Part shown: positions 41,390-49,717 of the stretch, piece by piece
Layout of the letters: each line of letters opens with the position of its first letter
Position numbering within the stretch: the stretch's first letter is position 1
DNA from: JAWLHU01 sp049325315
GTDB taxonomy: Bacteria; Bacillota; Sulfobacillia; Symbiobacteriales; Symbiobacteriaceae
Length of the DNA: 64,000 nucleotides
NCBI GenBank assembly: GCA_049325315.1
Contig: JBMONB010000083.1
Location: 124,001 to 188,000, forward strand
Direction of reading: 5' to 3'
Notes under the pieces: generated by a model
The model's database searches: none
What the model saw: only the letters and a program-made list of their open reading frames with translations
Told to the model about the DNA's origin: nothing
Translations under genes and position numbers: made by a program

Positions 41390-44300
41390 CTAGGGGTAGT
41401 AGACCAGCTTGCGGGGGGCCCGCTCGAAGCCGGCGGCGGCCAGCGCTTCGGCGGCCTGGCTTTGCTGGACCGGCTCCTCGCCCCACTCAAGCACCTCAAT
41501 GCGCCGGAGCGACCGCACGGGGGCAGGCCCCTTCAGCAGGTCGGGCAGGGTGGCCAGCGCCTGCCGGAGCCGCTCGCCCTCCAGGGGGACCAGCGGCGTA
41601 AGCCGCCGGCCATAGGACTCCACCGCCAGGACAGGGTGGCCCCCGGCCAGGACCAGGTAGTTGGAGGGGAGCCGGGAGAGGCGGCCCTGGTCGGGCCACG
41701 GAAGAATGGCGCCATAGGGGTTGGCCGGATCGGTGACGGGCAGGAGGCGCATGGGGCCTTCTGACCGGTCCCGTGCCTGGCGGAGCCGGTCGACGGCGTC
41801 GGGGCGGGCAAACTGGGCCCCGGTCAGGCCATTGATAAAGTAGCCCCGCCGCACATGCCCCTTCCACTCCATGCGCTTCAAGGCGTCGAGCACCTCGCTC
41901 CAGCTGGCGGGGCCGCCATCGGCCTCCACCGCCTCCCGGGTCACCACGCCGTAGCGGTCCAGCAGGAGGCGTGCGTAGGCCTCGGCCCGCCCGGCGCTGG
42001 GCTCGCCGGCAAGGCGGGCGGTTAGCCACCACCGCCCGGTGCCGCCCTGCAGGTTCGGCAGGGGGCGACCGCGCCGGGTGGTGGCCCGGCTGGCCCGGAG
42101 CGCCTGCCGCAGCGGGGCGAAGGTATCGTTGGAGACCAGGCCCACCCAGGCCAGCTCCCAGAGGGTCTCCAGGGTGGCGGCAGGGGGCAGGCCGGCGGCC
42201 CGGGCGATGGCCCCCAGGAAGTCGGCGCCGGCCGCCCGGCAGGCCTCCAGCACGCGGGACTGCTCCGGGGTAAGGCCTTCTGAAGGGGAGGCGCTCAGCC
42301 GGTCGGCGAAGAGGTCGACCCGCTCGGGCAGGTAGAAGGCAAGGCGCCCGCCCGGCCCCGCCGCCCAGTGAAGCTCGCCCGAGGCGCACAGCTGGTCCAG
42401 CCAGACCGGCTGGTAGCCCGGCGCCCGGCTGGGCAGAATCTCTCGCTCCCAGACCTCGGCAGGGAGCATCAGCCCCTGCAGCTGGTTTAGCGCCCGCAGC
42501 AGCGCCTGGGAGGGCTCGCCGGCCCGCCCGGCGGGGCGGGCCGCCATCTTGGCGCCAACCCCCTGCCAGTCGAGCAGGAACCGGGCGAAGGTAGCCGCAT
42601 CGACCGGCTCGATCTCCCGCCGGAGCAGGTGGAGCGTCTGCCGGTGGACCTGCTGGAGGACCTCCAGGTCGCAGTACTCCCGGCCGGTCACCCCCTGCGT
42701 ATACTCGCCCGCCACCAGCAGCCCCTCGGCCTGGAAGAGCTGGAGATAGCGGAGTACCGTCTCCCGGTCCAGGCCGTACCGGCGGGCCACCGCATCCGGC
42801 TGGAACGGCCCGTGGGTGCGGGCGTACCGGCGGATAATCGCCCCGGCGTTCCCGGCAATGTCGGCATAAAGCCCAAGGTCCTCGCGAGAAACCCAGCGCT
42901 CCTCGCCGGCGATCATGACCCGTGCCGCCCGGCTCTCTCGCTCCAGCTGGGCCACCCACCCCGGCTCGACCCCGCGCTCGCTCAGCTCGGCTGGGGTCAG
43001 GTCGCCCAGGCCGCGCAGGATGTCCTCCAGCTCATCGGCATGCCGGGGGTGCCAGCCCTCGGCCCGGCGCTGGAGCCGGTCTGCGACCAGGCTGATCGCC
43101 CGGGGGTCCAGCAGGTCGCGCAGCGCCTCGACCCCCAGGATCTCCCGCAGCAGCTCCCGGTTCAGCCCCAGGAGCGCACCTCGCTTCTCTGCCCGGGGGG
43201 CGTCCCACTCGTAGAGGTTATCGGCGATGAAGGCCATGAGAATCTGTGAGGCCATGGGGGAGGGGGCGTCGGTCTCGACGGCATGAATCGTGATCTCATC
43301 GGACCCGATGGCGGTCAGAACACGGTGCAGCCCCTCCATGTCCAGCACGTCGCGCAGGACCTCCCGGTAGGTCTCAAGCACCACCGGGAAATCCTCGAAG
43401 CGTCGGGCTACCTGGAGCAGGTCGGCTGCCTTCAGTCGCTGCAGCCAGAAGGGGCGCCGGACCCCGGGGCGAGGGCGCGGCAGCACCAGCGCCCGCCCGG
43501 CGTTCATTCGGAAATAGGCGCCGAAGAGGGGGGTGTTACCCACCTCCTCCAGCAGGAGGTCCACTGCCTCACCGGGGTCGACTTGGATCAACTGGGCCAG
43601 ATCCACCGGCCGGTCTGCGCCGGGCAGCCGCAGGTGGATCACATCATCGCTGTGGGTCACCTCCGCCTCGAGCTGCATCAACTGGCGGATGCGCCGCTTC
43701 AGCACGATCCCCCAGGCGGCGTTCACCCGCCCGCCAAAGGGGGAGAGGATCACCAGGCGCCGGTCCCCGATCTCATCGGGAAAGAGTTCGACCACCACCT
43801 GCCGGTCGGACGGGACGGCGCCGGTCTGCTCCACCTGATCACTCACGTACTGAATCAAGTTGGCTGCGGCGAGGGGGTCGAGGCGGCATTCCGCCTGGAG
43901 CCAATCGGACAGGGTCGGGTCAACCAGGCGGGAGGCGATCTCCCGGGTGAAGGCGCCCAGCTTCAGCCCCAGCTCGAAGGGGCGGCCAATGGAGTCGCCC
44001 TTCCAGAAGGGCATGCGGGGCAGGGCGCCAAAGGCGTCCACCACCGTGATCCGGTCATGCTCGATCGACTTGATCCGCCAGGTGTTGGTGCCCAGGAGGA
44101 AGACGTCGCCCTCCCGGGACTCGTAGACGAACTCCTCGTCCATCTCGCCCAGCTTGACGCTGGTGCCCTCGATGTAGACCCCGTAGTAGCCCCGGTCGGG
44201 GATCGTTCCGCCCGAGAGGATCGCCACCGAGCGGACCCCCTCCCGGGCGCGGATCAGCCCCGCTTCCCGGTCCCAGACGATGCGCGGGCGCAGCTCCCGG

Positions 44301-45670
44301 AACTCCTCCGATGGGTAGCGGCCCGCCAGCATCTCCAGCACGGTGAGCAGTTGGCGCTCGGTCAGGTCGCGGTAGCAGTAGGAGCGGCGGATCAACTGGA
44401 GCAGGTCGCTTACCTTCCATTCATCCATCGCCGCCATGGCCACGATCTGCTGGGCGAGAACGTCGAGCGCACCGGTGGGCACACGGGTCTCCTCTACCTC
44501 GCCCAGGCCCATCTCCCGCACAATGCAGGCGATCTCCAGCAGGTCCCCGCGGAACTTGGGGATCAGCCTTCCCTTGGAGGCCGCCCCCAGCACGTGGCCG
44601 GCGCGGCCTACCCGCTGCAAGCCCCGGCTGACCGACTTGGGCGACTCCACCTGGATCACCAGGTCGACCGCCCCGATGTCGATGCCCAACTCCAGCGAGG
44701 AGGTGGCCACCAGGCAGGGGAGTCGCCCCTCTTTCAGGTCGGTCTCCACCACCTCGCGGGACTCCCGGCTCATGGAGCCGTGGTGGACCTTGGCCACCTC
44801 GCGCCCGGCCAGCCCGTTGAGCCGGTCGGTCAGCCGCTCAGCCAGCCCCCGGTTGTTGACGAAGACCAGGGTGGAGCGGTGCTCTGCCACGAGCTGGAGA
44901 ATGCGCGGGTAGACGGCGGGCCAGATAGAGCCCTCGGGCAGCGCCCGCATGTCCTCCAGCGGCACCTCTACCTGCAGGTCCAGCTCCTTGCGGCTGCCGG
45001 TGTCGATTATGGAGACGTCGCGGCCGACCCCGCCCAGATAGCGGGCGATCTCCTCCAGCGGGCGCTGGGTGGCAGAGAGGCCGATGCGGACCGGTGAGCG
45101 CGGCAGCAGCGCCTCCAGCCGCTCCAGCGAGAGGGAAAGGTGCACCCCCCGCTTGGTTCCCGAGACGGCGTGGATCTCATCGACGATCACATAGCGTACC
45201 GTCTGCAGGATCTGCCGGGCCTTGGAGGTAAGGAGGAGGTAGAGCGACTCCGGGGTGGTGATCAGAATATCGGGTGGATGCTTCACCATGGCGGCCCGTT
45301 CTCGCTGGGACGTGTCGCCGGTGCGGACAGCGTGGGTCAGGTGGGGCAGGGAGACCCCCATCTGCCTGGCCTTCACGGCGATCTCCCGCAGGGGGATCTC
45401 CAGGTTGCGGTAGACGTCGTTGTTCAGCGCCTTGAGCGGTGAGATGTAGAGCACCTGAACCCCGGTGTGGGATCGCTCGCCCTCGCGGTAGAGCGCGTCG
45501 AGACATTTCAGAAATGCCGCCAGCGTCTTGCCGGAGCCAGTGGGGGCGAGAATCAGGGCGTTCTCTCCCCGCCCGATCACGGGCCAGCCCAGGGCCTGGG
45601 GCGGGCTGGGCTGGCCAAAGCGGTCCTCGAACCAGGCGCGGACCACAGGGTGAAAGGTGCTGAGCGGCAC
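41390..45670 (-). CDS. lhr: Lhr-type large DEAD/DEAH helicase
   Basis: The 1426-residue superfamily-2 helicase has motif I A-P-T-G-S-G-K-T near residue 45, motif Ia S-P-L-K-A-L-N-N-D, motif II D-E-I-H, motif III S-A-T-Q and motif VI Q-R-V-G-R-A-G, then the winged-helix and beta-sheet parts of the Lhr core to about residue 850. The remaining about 570 residues match the long C-terminal region of bacterial Lhr. Lhr translocates 3' to 5' on DNA, unwinds DNA and RNA:DNA hybrids and is linked to DNA repair. The GTG at 45670 has GGGGGGA 6 bases upstream; the ATG 14 codons earlier has none. It has no obvious operon partner. Confidence 0.9.
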   Translation of the reverse strand: MPLSTFHPVVRAWFEDRFGQPSPPQALGWPVIGRGENALILAPTGSGKTLAAFLKCLDALYREGERSHTGVQVLYISPLKALNNDVYRNLEIPLREIAVKARQMGVSLPHLTHAVRTGDTSQRERAAMVKHPPDILITTPESLYLLLTSKARQILQTVRYVIVDEIHAVSGTKRGVHLSLSLERLEALLPRSPVRIGLSATQRPLEEIARYLGGVGRDVSIIDTGSRKELDLQVEVPLEDMRALPEGSIWPAVYPRILQLVAEHRSTLVFVNNRGLAERLTDRLNGLAGREVAKVHHGSMSRESREVVETDLKEGRLPCLVATSSLELGIDIGAVDLVIQVESPKSVSRGLQRVGRAGHVLGAASKGRLIPKFRGDLLEIACIVREMGLGEVEETRVPTGALDVLAQQIVAMAAMDEWKVSDLLQLIRRSYCYRDLTERQLLTVLEMLAGRYPSEEFRELRPRIVWDREAGLIRAREGVRSVAILSGGTIPDRGYYGVYIEGTSVKLGEMDEEFVYESREGDVFLLGTNTWRIKSIEHDRITVVDAFGALPRMPFWKGDSIGRPFELGLKLGAFTREIASRLVDPTLSDWLQAECRLDPLAAANLIQYVSDQVEQTGAVPSDRQVVVELFPDEIGDRRLVILSPFGGRVNAAWGIVLKRRIRQLMQLEAEVTHSDDVIHLRLPGADRPVDLAQLIQVDPGEAVDLLLEEVGNTPLFGAYFRMNAGRALVLPRPRPGVRRPFWLQRLKAADLLQVARRFEDFPVVLETYREVLRDVLDMEGLHRVLTAIGSDEITIHAVETDAPSPMASQILMAFIADNLYEWDAPRAEKRGALLGLNRELLREILGVEALRDLLDPRAISLVADRLQRRAEGWHPRHADELEDILRGLGDLTPAELSERGVEPGWVAQLERESRAARVMIAGEERWVSREDLGLYADIAGNAGAIIRRYARTHGPFQPDAVARRYGLDRETVLRYLQLFQAEGLLVAGEYTQGVTGREYCDLEVLQQVHRQTLHLLRREIEPVDAATFARFLLDWQGVGAKMAARPAGRAGEPSQALLRALNQLQGLMLPAEVWEREILPSRAPGYQPVWLDQLCASGELHWAAGPGGRLAFYLPERVDLFADRLSASPSEGLTPEQSRVLEACRAAGADFLGAIARAAGLPPAATLETLWELAWVGLVSNDTFAPLRQALRASRATTRRGRPLPNLQGGTGRWWLTARLAGEPSAGRAEAYARLLLDRYGVVTREAVEADGGPASWSEVLDALKRMEWKGHVRRGYFINGLTGAQFARPDAVDRLRQARDRSEGPMRLLPVTDPANPYGAILPWPDQGRLSRLPSNYLVLAGGHPVLAVESYGRRLTPLVPLEGERLRQALATLPDLLKGPAPVRSLRRIEVLEWGEEPVQQSQAAEALAAAGFERAPRKLVYYP

Positions 45671-45777
45671 GGCGAATCCCCCCGGGGAGCGGAGTTTGCG
45701 ACTTGGGTACAAACATACATTCGCCCCTGGTTGTGCGATTTCCTTCTTGCTGACGGTCGGGTCTTTTTCCGGACAAT

Positions 45778-45918
45778 GCCGCGGATTTCGCGGATTAAAG
45801 ACACGGATTTACGCGGATTACCTGGCCTTGAGTTGAAGCTGCACTAAGAATGGTAGAGTAATCATTATATAGGAATTTTAATCCGCATAATCCGCGTAAA
45901 ATCCGCGAAATCCGTGGC
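45778..45918. repeat. Inverted AATCCGCG repeat pair
   Basis: Two arms of about 43 bases (45778-45820 and 45876-45918) are imperfect inverse complements, each made of three to four GCGGATT or AATCCGC words. The 55-base centre is AT-rich. The pair can form a large hairpin between the divergent lhr and lrp genes. The same words occur at 2070-2105. The 45671-45998 region otherwise contains only promoter and ribosome-binding sequence. Confidence 0.75.
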
Positions 45919-45998
45919 AAAAGAAACGTAGAGTTGATATGATAGAAGGTGAATTGGGATAATCACTTTAAAATCGAAGGCAAATGAGGGCGCGAAGG

Positions 45999-46463
45999 AT
46001 GGACAGTATTGATCGGATAATCCTGCAGCGGCTGGCTGCGAATGGTCGCCTTCCCTGGTCGGAGTTGGGCAAAGAGGTGGGGCTGACGGCGCCCTCGGTG
46101 GCGGAGCGGGTACAGAAGCTGGAGCGAAGCGGGGTGATCACAGGCTATGCAGCCCTGCTTTCGCCCGAGGGGCTGGGGCTTGACCTGACGGCCTTTATCG
46201 CCGTTACGGTGGAGCGGCCCGAACTCTGTGCCCCCTTTCTGGCGGCGGTTCATGAGATGGATGAGGTCCTGGAGTGCCACCACGTGGCAGGGGATGATTC
46301 GTACCTGCTGAAGGTGCGTACCCCCTCGACCCGGAGCCTGGAGCGGCTGATTTCCGATGGGCTCAAGCGGCTGCCGGGCGTCACGCGGACCCGCACAACC
46401 ATCGTCCTGTCCACGGCCAAGGAGGCGGTCAACCCGGCGCTGCCGGGCCCGGAGAAGCCATGA
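45999..46463 (+). CDS. Lrp/AsnC-family transcription regulator
   Basis: The 154-residue protein starts with the Lrp pattern M-D-S-I-D-R-I-I-L-Q-R-L. An HTH (W-S-E-L-G-K-E-V-G-L-T-A-P-S-V-A-E-R-V-Q-K-L-E) and a C-terminal RAM domain (C-H-H-V-A-G-D-D-S-Y-L-L-K-V near residues 96-109) follow. The RAM domain senses amino acids. The next gene, overlapping by 4 bases, encodes a LysE-type exporter, so this regulator probably controls amino-acid efflux. GAGGG lies 7-8 bases before the ATG. Confidence 0.9.
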   Translation: MDSIDRIILQRLAANGRLPWSELGKEVGLTAPSVAERVQKLERSGVITGYAALLSPEGLGLDLTAFIAVTVERPELCAPFLAAVHEMDEVLECHHVAGDDSYLLKVRTPSTRSLERLISDGLKRLPGVTRTRTTIVLSTAKEAVNPALPGPEKP

Positions 46464-47086
46464 TGGCGCTCCTGGCCGCCGCCTTTCTCCTCGGTGTTTC
46501 GGTGGCGGCGCCCATCGGGCCGGTAGGCGCGGCTGTGGTCCGGGAGGGGCTGGAGCGAGGGGTTCTGCCCGCCTTCCTCATTGGACTGGGCGCTGCCGTG
46601 GTCGACTTTCTCTACCTGGGGTTGGTCTACCTGGGTGTAGCGCCGGCCCTGCTCCAGTTCCCCTGGCTCATGACCGGCTTTTACGTCGCGGGCGCCCTGC
46701 TGCTGGGGCAGATGGCTTGCGGCAGCCTGAGGCGGGCCTGGCAGGGCGGCCTGCCGGCCCCGGCGACTGGCCGGGGGAGCGGCTTCCTCTTCGGCCTGGG
46801 CATTACCCTGCTCAATCCGGCGACGATCCTGTCGTGGCTGGGGCTGGGAGGCGCCTTCGCCTCCGCCTGGCTGATCGGGCGGGGGTGGGAGGAGTCGGTG
46901 GCGGCGCTGATAGCCGTCTTTGCCGGGAGCGCCGCCTGGTTCGGGCTGCTGGCGCTGCTTGTGGGGCTGGCCCGCCGGGTCGCGGGTGACAGGCCATGGC
47001 TCTTTCGCCTGGTAAATCTGCTGGCCGGGGTTGCCCTGGCCTGGTTCGCCCTGGGCTTCGGGCTTCGTGCGGTCGGGCTTAACTAA
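46460..47086 (+). CDS. LysE/RhtB-family amino-acid exporter
   Basis: The 208-residue membrane protein has six predicted helices and the family's N-terminal P-I-G-P-V-G-A-A-V-V-R-E-G-L motif and mid-protein G-I-T-L-L-N-P-A-T-I-L-S-W. LysE proteins export lysine, arginine, threonine or related compounds. It is translationally coupled (ATGA) to the Lrp-type regulator, which fits substrate-induced efflux. Confidence 0.9.
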   Translation: MMALLAAAFLLGVSVAAPIGPVGAAVVREGLERGVLPAFLIGLGAAVVDFLYLGLVYLGVAPALLQFPWLMTGFYVAGALLLGQMACGSLRRAWQGGLPAPATGRGSGFLFGLGITLLNPATILSWLGLGGAFASAWLIGRGWEESVAALIAVFAGSAAWFGLLALLVGLARRVAGDRPWLFRLVNLLAGVALAWFALGFGLRAVGLN

Positions 47087-47092
47087 GACGAG

Positions 47093-47119
47093 ATGGCCGG
47101 GGAAAAACTCCCCGGCCAT
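47093..47119 (+). terminator. Terminator after the exporter gene
   Basis: A perfect 11-bp stem (ATGGCCGGGGA with TCCCCGGCCAT, loop AAAAC) is followed by TGCTGTCT. Confidence 0.75.
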
Positions 47120-47134
47120 TGCTGTCTCCACCCA

Positions 47135-47163
47135 TTGACACGAACAGGTGTTTGTGGTAAATT
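47135..47163 (+). promoter_or_regulatory. Near-consensus promoter of the 28-residue peptide gene
   Basis: TTGACA (47135-47140) and TAAATT (47158-47163) are separated by 17 bases. This is the closest match to the sigma-A consensus that I found in the window. Confidence 0.75.
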
Positions 47164-47205
47164 GTGGATGGTGGCCGCCCCCCACAAGGAGGTGTGGCAC
47201 TGCAC

Positions 47206-47292
47206 ATGACAATCAACCTGGAACTCTCCTACCAGGAGTTTCTGCTACTGCTCGTCGTCCTCGTCGAGTGGTATCGCCAGCAGCATCCATGA
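47206..47292 (+). CDS. 28-residue amphipathic/membrane peptide
   Basis: The peptide starts MTINLELSYQEF, continues with a 9-residue Leu/Val stretch and ends in E-W-Y-R-Q-Q-H-P. AAGGAGGTG lies about 11 bases before the ATG and the strong promoter is 43 bases upstream, so the transcript is real even if the peptide is uncertain. A hydrophobic core with aromatic and charged tail resembles small membrane or toxin-like peptides, without a family match. A large inverted repeat follows at 47339-47407. Confidence 0.5.
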   Translation: MTINLELSYQEFLLLLVVLVEWYRQQHP

Positions 47293-47338
47293 CAGCTAAC
47301 CACAACCTGACCCCGTAAGGTTCATATCAGCATTCTCA

Positions 47339-47407
47339 GGGGGCGGTTGCCACCTGGAATAGAGTCTCCCCTGGAGCGCCTGCCTATTCCGGTGGCAGCC
47401 CCCCAAC
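47339..47407. repeat. Long imperfect inverted repeat after the small peptide gene
   Basis: The left arm GGGGGCGGTTGCCACC then GGAATAG (47339-47363 region) pairs with CTATTCC then GGTGGCA and GCCCCCC (47387-47407 region) around a 20-25 base centre. It could terminate the small-peptide transcript or be a structured RNA end; there is no clear T tract. Confidence 0.6.
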
Positions 47408-47415
47408 ATCTCCGC

Positions 47416-47778
47416 CTACTCCCGGTTCTCCGGCGTCTCGCCCGGCACGGGGCTGGTCAGCATGTCTACGGCGGTCCGCCCGGCCGGCTTCGCCGGCAGG
47501 TTCAGGTCCTGGTCCTCCAGGTCGGCCGACCGCTGGGTGGTAGTACTGTCAACGTCCACACCTTGCCCGGGGTGAAGCCCCACCCGTTTTACGGGGAAGC
47601 CCGGGTCCGCCGGCGAGGGCGAGCCGGTGTCTGCCGCCACCTCCATACCCCGGTAGGCCGCCCCGCTAATGGTATGGCCCGCGGTGCCGGGCCCCAGCTG
47701 GTCGGTCTCCCGGGCCGCCCGCCGGCGGCTCTCTACCGCCTCCGCCTGCTGCTCAGGCCGCTCTGTGCGCTCTGTCAT
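47416..47778 (-). CDS. Hydrophilic hypothetical protein
   Basis: The protein has 120 residues, is very polar (many Glu, Arg, Thr, Pro), and has no membrane segment or recognised motif; most of it looks disordered. GGAGGTGA lies 5-6 bases before the ATG, which is the main support for a real gene. Size and composition recall small spore-associated or disordered proteins of Firmicutes, but this is only an impression. Confidence 0.5.
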   Translation of the reverse strand: MTERTERPEQQAEAVESRRRAARETDQLGPGTAGHTISGAAYRGMEVAADTGSPSPADPGFPVKRVGLHPGQGVDVDSTTTQRSADLEDQDLNLPAKPAGRTAVDMLTSPVPGETPENRE

Positions 47779-47894
47779 CGGAAGTCACCTCCGCCCTTAG
47801 GGTGTGGCAGTGGGGCGCTCTCCATGAGCAGGAGTGTCCCCAAATGGGGTGGAACTTTGCACTGTGATATGGATTCTGGGGGGAGGCGCCAACG

Positions 47895-48728
47895 GTGGAG
47901 AGATGGCTCCAGGAGAGACGCGCCTATGCCGAAGCCTTGCGGCAGCGAGTGCAGAATGCAGGCAGCCCAACCGAGGCGGCGTCTTTGGATCGGTTCTTGC
48001 GTCAGACCGCCCGAATGCAGGCAACAGCGGACCAGTTAGAGCGGAACCTCCCGTCCGCCTTCGGCAAGGCGCACGGCCTCCGGCTTCACCACTCTGGCCA
48101 GGATATCTACCTGGAACACCTGGTGGTGGGCCCGACCGGCATCTTCCTGATCGAGACGTTCGAGGGCGACGACCCGGCCTGGTTGACCGATCTGGCCCGG
48201 AACATCACCTACTTCCGGCAGATCCTGGGGCGTCATGCCTCCTTCTTCACCTGCCTTGTCGTCTCCCGGAGCGCCTCAATTGTGGAGCTTCCCGAAGGGG
48301 TACGCCTGGTGGACTCGGTGGAGATGGCGCTCGATCAGGTTCTGGGGGAGCGCCAGGGCACGCCCGTGGCCCCCGAACTGGCCCGGGAGGTCTGGTATGC
48401 GATCCAGGTAGCCGGCAGCCTCACCCCTATGCGGCCCTGGCGTGAGGGGTACTGGGAGCGGGTGGGCAGGGCTGAGCAGGTCTTTGTGGCCATGCTTCTT
48501 GTCACGAGCCTGGTGCTGGCAGCGGTGGACAAGGAGAGCGGGGTGATCCTTTCGTTCGTTGTGGCCGTTGTTCTGCTTATCCTGCCCGGCCTGGTGGCCC
48601 TGGGGCTGATTCTGCTCATCCCCGACAAGACCGGACGGAAGGTCGCTTTTTACATCCTGGCGACCATCGCTGCGCTCTGGTCCCTGCTGCTGGTGGCCGC
48701 GGTTAATGAGGGTTCTGGTACCCCCTGA
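47895..48728 (+). CDS. NERD-domain membrane protein
   Basis: The protein has 277 residues. Residues of about 45-155 form a NERD (nuclease-related) domain, seen in Y-L-E-H-L-V-V-G-P-T-G-I-F-L-I-E-T near residues 72-88, where the family's I-D-H-x-x-x-G-x-x-G-I-F-x-I-E motif sits. The usual catalytic aspartate before H is Glu here, so nuclease activity is doubtful. Three hydrophobic segments occupy the C-terminal about 90 residues. The GTG start at 47895 has GGGGGAGG about 8-9 bases upstream. NERD proteins are associated with DNA processing and, in some systems, defence; no partner gene is visible. Confidence 0.75.
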   Translation: MERWLQERRAYAEALRQRVQNAGSPTEAASLDRFLRQTARMQATADQLERNLPSAFGKAHGLRLHHSGQDIYLEHLVVGPTGIFLIETFEGDDPAWLTDLARNITYFRQILGRHASFFTCLVVSRSASIVELPEGVRLVDSVEMALDQVLGERQGTPVAPELAREVWYAIQVAGSLTPMRPWREGYWERVGRAEQVFVAMLLVTSLVLAAVDKESGVILSFVVAVVLLILPGLVALGLILLIPDKTGRKVAFYILATIAALWSLLLVAAVNEGSGTP

Positions 48729-48836
48729 GGTCTTGCGGCATTCTCCTGCCGACTCGTCACTTTGACCGCCCGAACACGGAGTCGGACAGCCTGTCGCCTT
48801 GCGTCTCGCTTTATAGACACGGCTGCCGTGGCTCTC

Positions 48837-48859
48837 GCCCCACGGAAGTGCCGTGGGGC
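48837..48859 (+). terminator. Hairpin after the NERD gene
   Basis: A perfect 9-bp stem (GCCCCACGG with CCGTGGGGC, loop AAGTG) lies 110 bases past the NERD stop, without a T tract. It may be a weak terminator. Confidence 0.4.
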
Positions 48860-48876
48860 CCCAAAGGGACGTTCCC

Positions 48877-48905
48877 CTTCCAGTTTTTCCCTATCTTTGG
48901 TATAG
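48877..48905 (+). promoter_or_regulatory. Candidate promoter of the TPR gene
   Basis: TATAGT (48900-48905) is a good -10. A weak TTCCAG lies 17 bases upstream. The GTG start of the TPR gene is 27 bases downstream. Confidence 0.4.
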
Positions 48906-48931
48906 TCATTCCACAGGGGAGGGGGAGCTAC

Positions 48932-49717
48932 GTGCATAACAGTCAGTTCGCGGCCATGCTGGGATCCGGTCATTCGGACTGGGGGCGGGTGATCTCCCGT
49001 GCGGAGCGTGGACTGAGGGGAAGGGGAATTCCGCCGGAGCGGGAGGGGCTGCTGCGGCACAATCTGGCGCTTGCTCTGTGGGAGACCGGCGATCTCTACC
49101 GGTCCGAGCAGGAGTTTCAGCGGGTGATCGCCCTGGGGGAGGGGTCTGCCGACCTGGCTTCCCTTCAGGCCGACGCGCTCTACCGCCTCGGGAATATCCA
49201 CCGGCTGCTGCGACGGCCTGAGCAGGAGGTGGAGGCCTTCCGGCAGGCCGCCTGTCGCCATGCCAGGCTGAGACAGACCGCCCGGGCGGTGCGCTGTCAG
49301 GTGGAGGCGGGGCGCGCCCTGCTGCTGGCTGGGCGCGCGAAAGAAGCCCTGCCCGAGCTGGAGGCCGCTGCGGCAGGGCTCATCATGCTGGATGCCCCGG
49401 ACCTTGTGGTGGAATTGAGGATCGTACAGGCGCTGTACGCCAGCCTCACGGGGGACAGGGAGGGATCTGACCGGCACTGCCTGGAACTGCTCAACCAGCC
49501 ACCGCTGGCGCCGTGTCAGCGTGCAGAGATTGCCTGGATTCTCGGGTGCAACGCCTTCGAGGCCGGTGACCGCACGGCGGCGGAACTGCATGCGGCGATT
49601 GCGCAGGAGTACGCCGTCGAAGCCTGGTGGCCGCCACAGATGGAGCGAATCAACCATCTTAGGAGGAGACTCGCCGCCGGCGACGGCGAATCCAGGCGGT
49701 CATCTCCTCCGGGGTGA
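48932..49717 (+). CDS. TPR-repeat protein
   Basis: The 261-residue soluble protein is built of helical hairpins with TPR-like spacing, for example L-A-L-A-L-W-E-T-G-D-L-Y-R-S-E-Q-E-F, A-L-Y-R-L-G-N-I-H-R-L-L and A-G-R-A-L-L-L-A-G-R-A-K-E-A-L-P-E-L. The GTG at 48932 has GAGGGGGAG just upstream; an upstream ATG has no site. Its end overlaps by 59 bases, tail to tail, with an HTH-protein gene on the other strand. A TPR protein beside an XRE-like regulator recalls Rap/PlcR-type pairs, but the two are separate and convergent, so a link is speculative. Confidence 0.7.
   Translation: MHNSQFAAMLGSGHSDWGRVISRAERGLRGRGIPPEREGLLRHNLALALWETGDLYRSEQEFQRVIALGEGSADLASLQADALYRLGNIHRLLRRPEQEVEAFRQAACRHARLRQTARAVRCQVEAGRALLLAGRAKEALPELEAAAAGLIMLDAPDLVVELRIVQALYASLTGDREGSDRHCLELLNQPPLAPCQRAEIAWILGCNAFEAGDRTAAELHAAIAQEYAVEAWWPPQMERINHLRRRLAAGDGESRRSSPPG

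Noticed and set aside
43283..45097. Long plus-strand frame opposite the Lhr helicase gene
   Set aside because: Antisense shadow; the minus strand has all helicase motifs in one frame.
47347..48039. 230-codon plus-strand frame
   Set aside because: It overlaps the minus-strand gene with a strong ribosome binding site and the start of the NERD gene, and reads as Arg/Pro/Gly-rich noise.
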